Shown: in pieces, positions 5,597-7,308 of the stretch
How positions within the stretch are numbered: position 1 is the first letter of the stretch
Layout of the letters: every line of letters begins with the position of its first letter
Source: Flavobacteriales bacterium
Lineage (GTDB): Bacteria > Bacteroidota > Bacteroidia > Flavobacteriales > BACL11
DNA: 7,308 bases
Direction: 5' to 3'
Assembly: GCA_002730985.1 (NCBI GenBank)
Contig: PCBP01000046.1
Coordinates: 1 to 7,308, forward strand
Made by a program: the position numbers and the translations under genes
The notes under the pieces: model-generated
Database searches by the model: none
Seen by the model: only the letters and a program-made list of their open reading frames with translations
What the model was told of the DNA's origin: nothing

Positions 5597-7308
5597 ATGT
5601 CAGAAGAAGATAAAAAAGAAACTGCTAAGAAAGCAGTCAAGACTCCTAAAACTAAGGAGGTAAAGGCAGTAACAGCTAAGAAAAGATCAGTAAAGACTAC
5701 TAAGAAACCAGTAAAGACTACTAAGAAATCAGTAAAGACTACTAAGAAATCAGTAAAGGAGGTGGAAATCCCTTTAGTAGATGAAGAAGTAAAAGACAAG
5801 GCGATTCCTAAGGAGATAAAAACTGATGAAATTAGCGAAGAGAATCTTGTTAAAGAAGAAAAAGGTGATGAGATTATTGAAGAGAATCTTGTTGAAGAAA
5901 AAAATAGAGTAGAACCATTTGATTGGGAAGAAGCAGTTAAGGATGATATATATTCTGTTGAAGAGAGAGCAGATCTTGAGAAAGAGTATACATCTACTCT
6001 TACTGAAATTATCGATAAGCAGGTTCTAGATGGAACTGTTGTAACTATTACTGATAGAGAGGTGGTGGTTGATATCAATTTCAAGTCGGATGGTGTAATC
6101 TCATTTAATGAGTTTAAATATAATCTAGAACTAAAAGTAGGAGATACTGTAGAAGTTCTTGTTGAAAAACAGGAAGATAAAAATGGCCAGCTAGTACTCT
6201 CCCATAGAAGAGCTAGAGTATTAAGAGCTTGGGAGAAAGTGAATGATGCTTTAGAGACAGGTGAGGTTGTAAATGGTCAAATTTCGAGTAGAACAAAAGG
6301 AGGTATGATTGTTGATGTTTTTGGGATAGAGTGTTTCTTGCCAGGTTCCCAGATTGATGTAAAGCCAATTCGGGATTATGATGATTATGTTGGTAAGAAG
6401 ATGGAATTTAAAATTGTGAAGGTTAATGAGGCATTTAGAAATGTAGTAGTTTCTCATAAGGCATTAATTGAAGCTGATTTAGCAATTCAGACAAAGGATA
6501 TTATGTCTAAATTAGAGAAAGGCCAAGTTCTTGAGGGGACTGTTAAGAATATTACTTCTTATGGTGTATTTGTTGATTTAGGAGGTATTGATGGCCTAAT
6601 CCATATTACTGACTTATCTTGGGGGAGAATTTCTCATCCAGAGGAAATTGTTTCCTTAGATGAGACGATTAATGTTGTAATTCTTGAATTTGATGAGGCA
6701 AAGAGCAGAATTCAATTAGGTTTAAAACAATTAGGATCGCATCCTTGGGATAGTCTAGATGAGAATTTAAAAGTTGGTGATGAAGTTGAGGGTAAAGTTG
6801 TAGTAGTTGCTGATTATGGGGTATTTATTGAGTTACAAACAGGAGTTGAGGCTTTACTACATGTTTCTGAGATGTCTTGGTCTACTCATTTGCGTTCAGC
6901 TAATGATTTTTATAAGAAAGGAGATGTTCTTAAAGCAAAGATTATAACTCTTGATAAAGAGACTAGAAAAATGTCTCTAGGTGTTAAACAATTGACACCA
7001 GATCCTTGGACTGATATTACAGCTAACTTCCCAGTAGGATCTAAACATAGTGTTTTAGTGAAAAACTTTACAAACTTCGGAATCTTTGTTGAGTTGGTTG
7101 AAGGGATTGATGGGCTTGTTCACATCTCTGATCTATCTTGGACTAAGAAAATTAAACATCCTGCTGAATTTACTAAAGTAGATACAAAACTTGATGTAAT
7201 TGTTTTAGAGATTGATAAATCAAATAGAAAAATTAGTTTAGGCCATAAACAGTTAGAAGATAATCCTTGGGATGAGTATGCTAAAAAGTATATGATTGGC
7301 AAGGATTA
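5597..7308 (+). CDS. rpsA: 30S ribosomal protein S1, 3' end outside window, with lysine-rich/acidic N-terminal extension
   Basis: S1 binds mRNA on the small ribosomal subunit and helps start translation. The 570 visible residues stay open to the window end. Five S1 (OB-fold) repeats are seen: about 145-203, 224-288, 309-378, 395-465 and 480-553. Repeats 3-5 carry the canonical GVFV/GVFI/GIFV and LIHITDLSW, LLHVSEMSW and LVHISDLSW motifs; repeats 1 and 2 are divergent, as usual for the ribosome-binding end. At least one more repeat probably follows. The conserved core opens near EPFDW (106-110). Before it lies an unusual extension: residues 1-54 contain 20 lysines, with heptads of SVKTTKK type, and residues 55-106 are acidic. 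The start is firm: an in-frame TAA lies at 5540-5542 with no earlier ATG/GTG/TTG, and the next in-frame Met is residue 237. The tail should therefore be translated. Confidence 0.96.
   Translation, partial: MSEEDKKETAKKAVKTPKTKEVKAVTAKKRSVKTTKKPVKTTKKSVKTTKKSVKEVEIPLVDEEVKDKAIPKEIKTDEISEENLVKEEKGDEIIEENLVEEKNRVEPFDWEEAVKDDIYSVEERADLEKEYTSTLTEIIDKQVLDGTVVTITDREVVVDINFKSDGVISFNEFKYNLELKVGDTVEVLVEKQEDKNGQLVLSHRRARVLRAWEKVNDALETGEVVNGQISSRTKGGMIVDVFGIECFLPGSQIDVKPIRDYDDYVGKKMEFKIVKVNEAFRNVVVSHKALIEADLAIQTKDIMSKLEKGQVLEGTVKNITSYGVFVDLGGIDGLIHITDLSWGRISHPEEIVSLDETINVVILEFDEAKSRIQLGLKQLGSHPWDSLDENLKVGDEVEGKVVVVADYGVFIELQTGVEALLHVSEMSWSTHLRSANDFYKKGDVLKAKIITLDKETRKMSLGVKQLTPDPWTDITANFPVGSKHSVLVKNFTNFGIFVELVEGIDGLVHISDLSWTKKIKHPAEFTKVDTKLDVIVLEIDKSNRKISLGHKQLEDNPWDEYAKKYMIGKD
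5687..5758 (+). repeat. 21-base tandem repeat in rpsA (heptad S/P-VKTTKK)
   Basis: Three full 21-base units lie at 5687-5707, 5708-5728 and 5729-5749, plus a 9-base partial unit to 5758. Units 1 and 3 are identical, and unit 2 differs by one base (T to C, Ser to Pro). They encode SVKTTKK, PVKTTKK, SVKTTKK and SVK. The near-identity at DNA level, including synonymous positions, suggests recent slippage or unequal exchange. Copy number may vary between strains without breaking the frame. Confidence 0.95.
5825..5905 (+). repeat. Diverged two-copy repeat in the acidic part of the S1 tail
   Basis: Residues 77-90 (DEISEENLVKEEKG) and 91-103 (DEIIEENLVEEKN) are tandem copies. At DNA level the units are 5825-5866 and 5867-5905, sharing the GAAGAGAATCTTGTT stretch exactly. 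This is a second, older-looking duplication in the same extension and shows that the tail grows by internal duplication. Confidence 0.8.

Noticed and set aside
5654..5661. Strong Shine-Dalgarno-like AAGGAGGT inside rpsA, with others at 5755-5765 (rpsA) and 4693-4700 (ispH)
   Set aside because: Each is simply Lys-Glu-Val codons (AAG GAG GTN). None has a usable start codon at proper spacing; the ATG at 5781 opens a frame of only three codons.
5566..6084. Open frame of 172 codons on the - strand with Ser/Thr/Phe-rich low-complexity product
   Set aside because: It is the antisense of the Lys/Glu-rich S1 tail and first S1 repeat. Its composition is what the complement of AAG/GAA-type codons gives, and it matches no family I recognise.
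1..7308. A novel defence, mobile or secondary-metabolite system in this window
   Set aside because: Every long gene is a recognised core function with intact motifs, and coding is tight. There are no integrase, transposase, toxin-antitoxin or phage-like genes, direct terminal repeats or CRISPR-like spaced repeats; the only repeats are inside the S1 tail.

Overview
This window looks like a chromosomal housekeeping segment from an AT-rich member of the Bacteroidota. The strongest clues are a PorQ-type component of the type IX secretion system (found only in that phylum), a Bacteroidota-style GlmU-family nucleotidyltransferase tail, one candidate promoter of the TTTG / TAnnTTTG class, and the lack of convincing Shine-Dalgarno sequences before the start codons. 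Assignment below phylum (Cytophagales or a related order) is only a guess. All supported genes are on the + strand, and I see no mobile element, tRNA, rRNA or CRISPR array.

Layout: (1) 1-282 is the 3' end of a GlmU-family sugar nucleotidyltransferase. (2) 283-355 is a short gap with a hairpin whose right arm runs into a near-perfect sigma-54 (-24/-12) promoter. (3) 356-2806 is a full-length Lon protease. (4) 2853-5439 holds porQ, cmk and ispH; porQ/cmk overlap by 1 base and cmk/ispH by 4, so these three look translationally coupled. (5) 5440-5596 is a 157-base gap with an A/T-only hairpin over the ispH stop, a candidate housekeeping promoter and a long leader that can fold. (6) 5597-7308 is the 5' part of rpsA (ribosomal protein S1), cut by the window end after five S1 repeats.

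The genes cover protein quality control (Lon), secretion of cell-surface proteins (PorQ), CMP/dCMP phosphorylation (Cmk), the last step of the MEP isoprenoid pathway (IspH) and mRNA binding by the ribosome (S1). The cmk-ispH-rpsA order is a conserved neighbourhood; lon and porQ sit upstream. With no strong terminator between lon and porQ, transcription from the sigma-54 promoter might continue through ispH, but this is inference.

No undescribed multi-gene system is visible. The points most worth following are the sigma-54 promoter in front of lon and the roughly 105-residue N-terminal extension on S1, a lysine-rich heptad-repeat block followed by an acidic block, encoded in part by a near-perfect 21-base tandem repeat.
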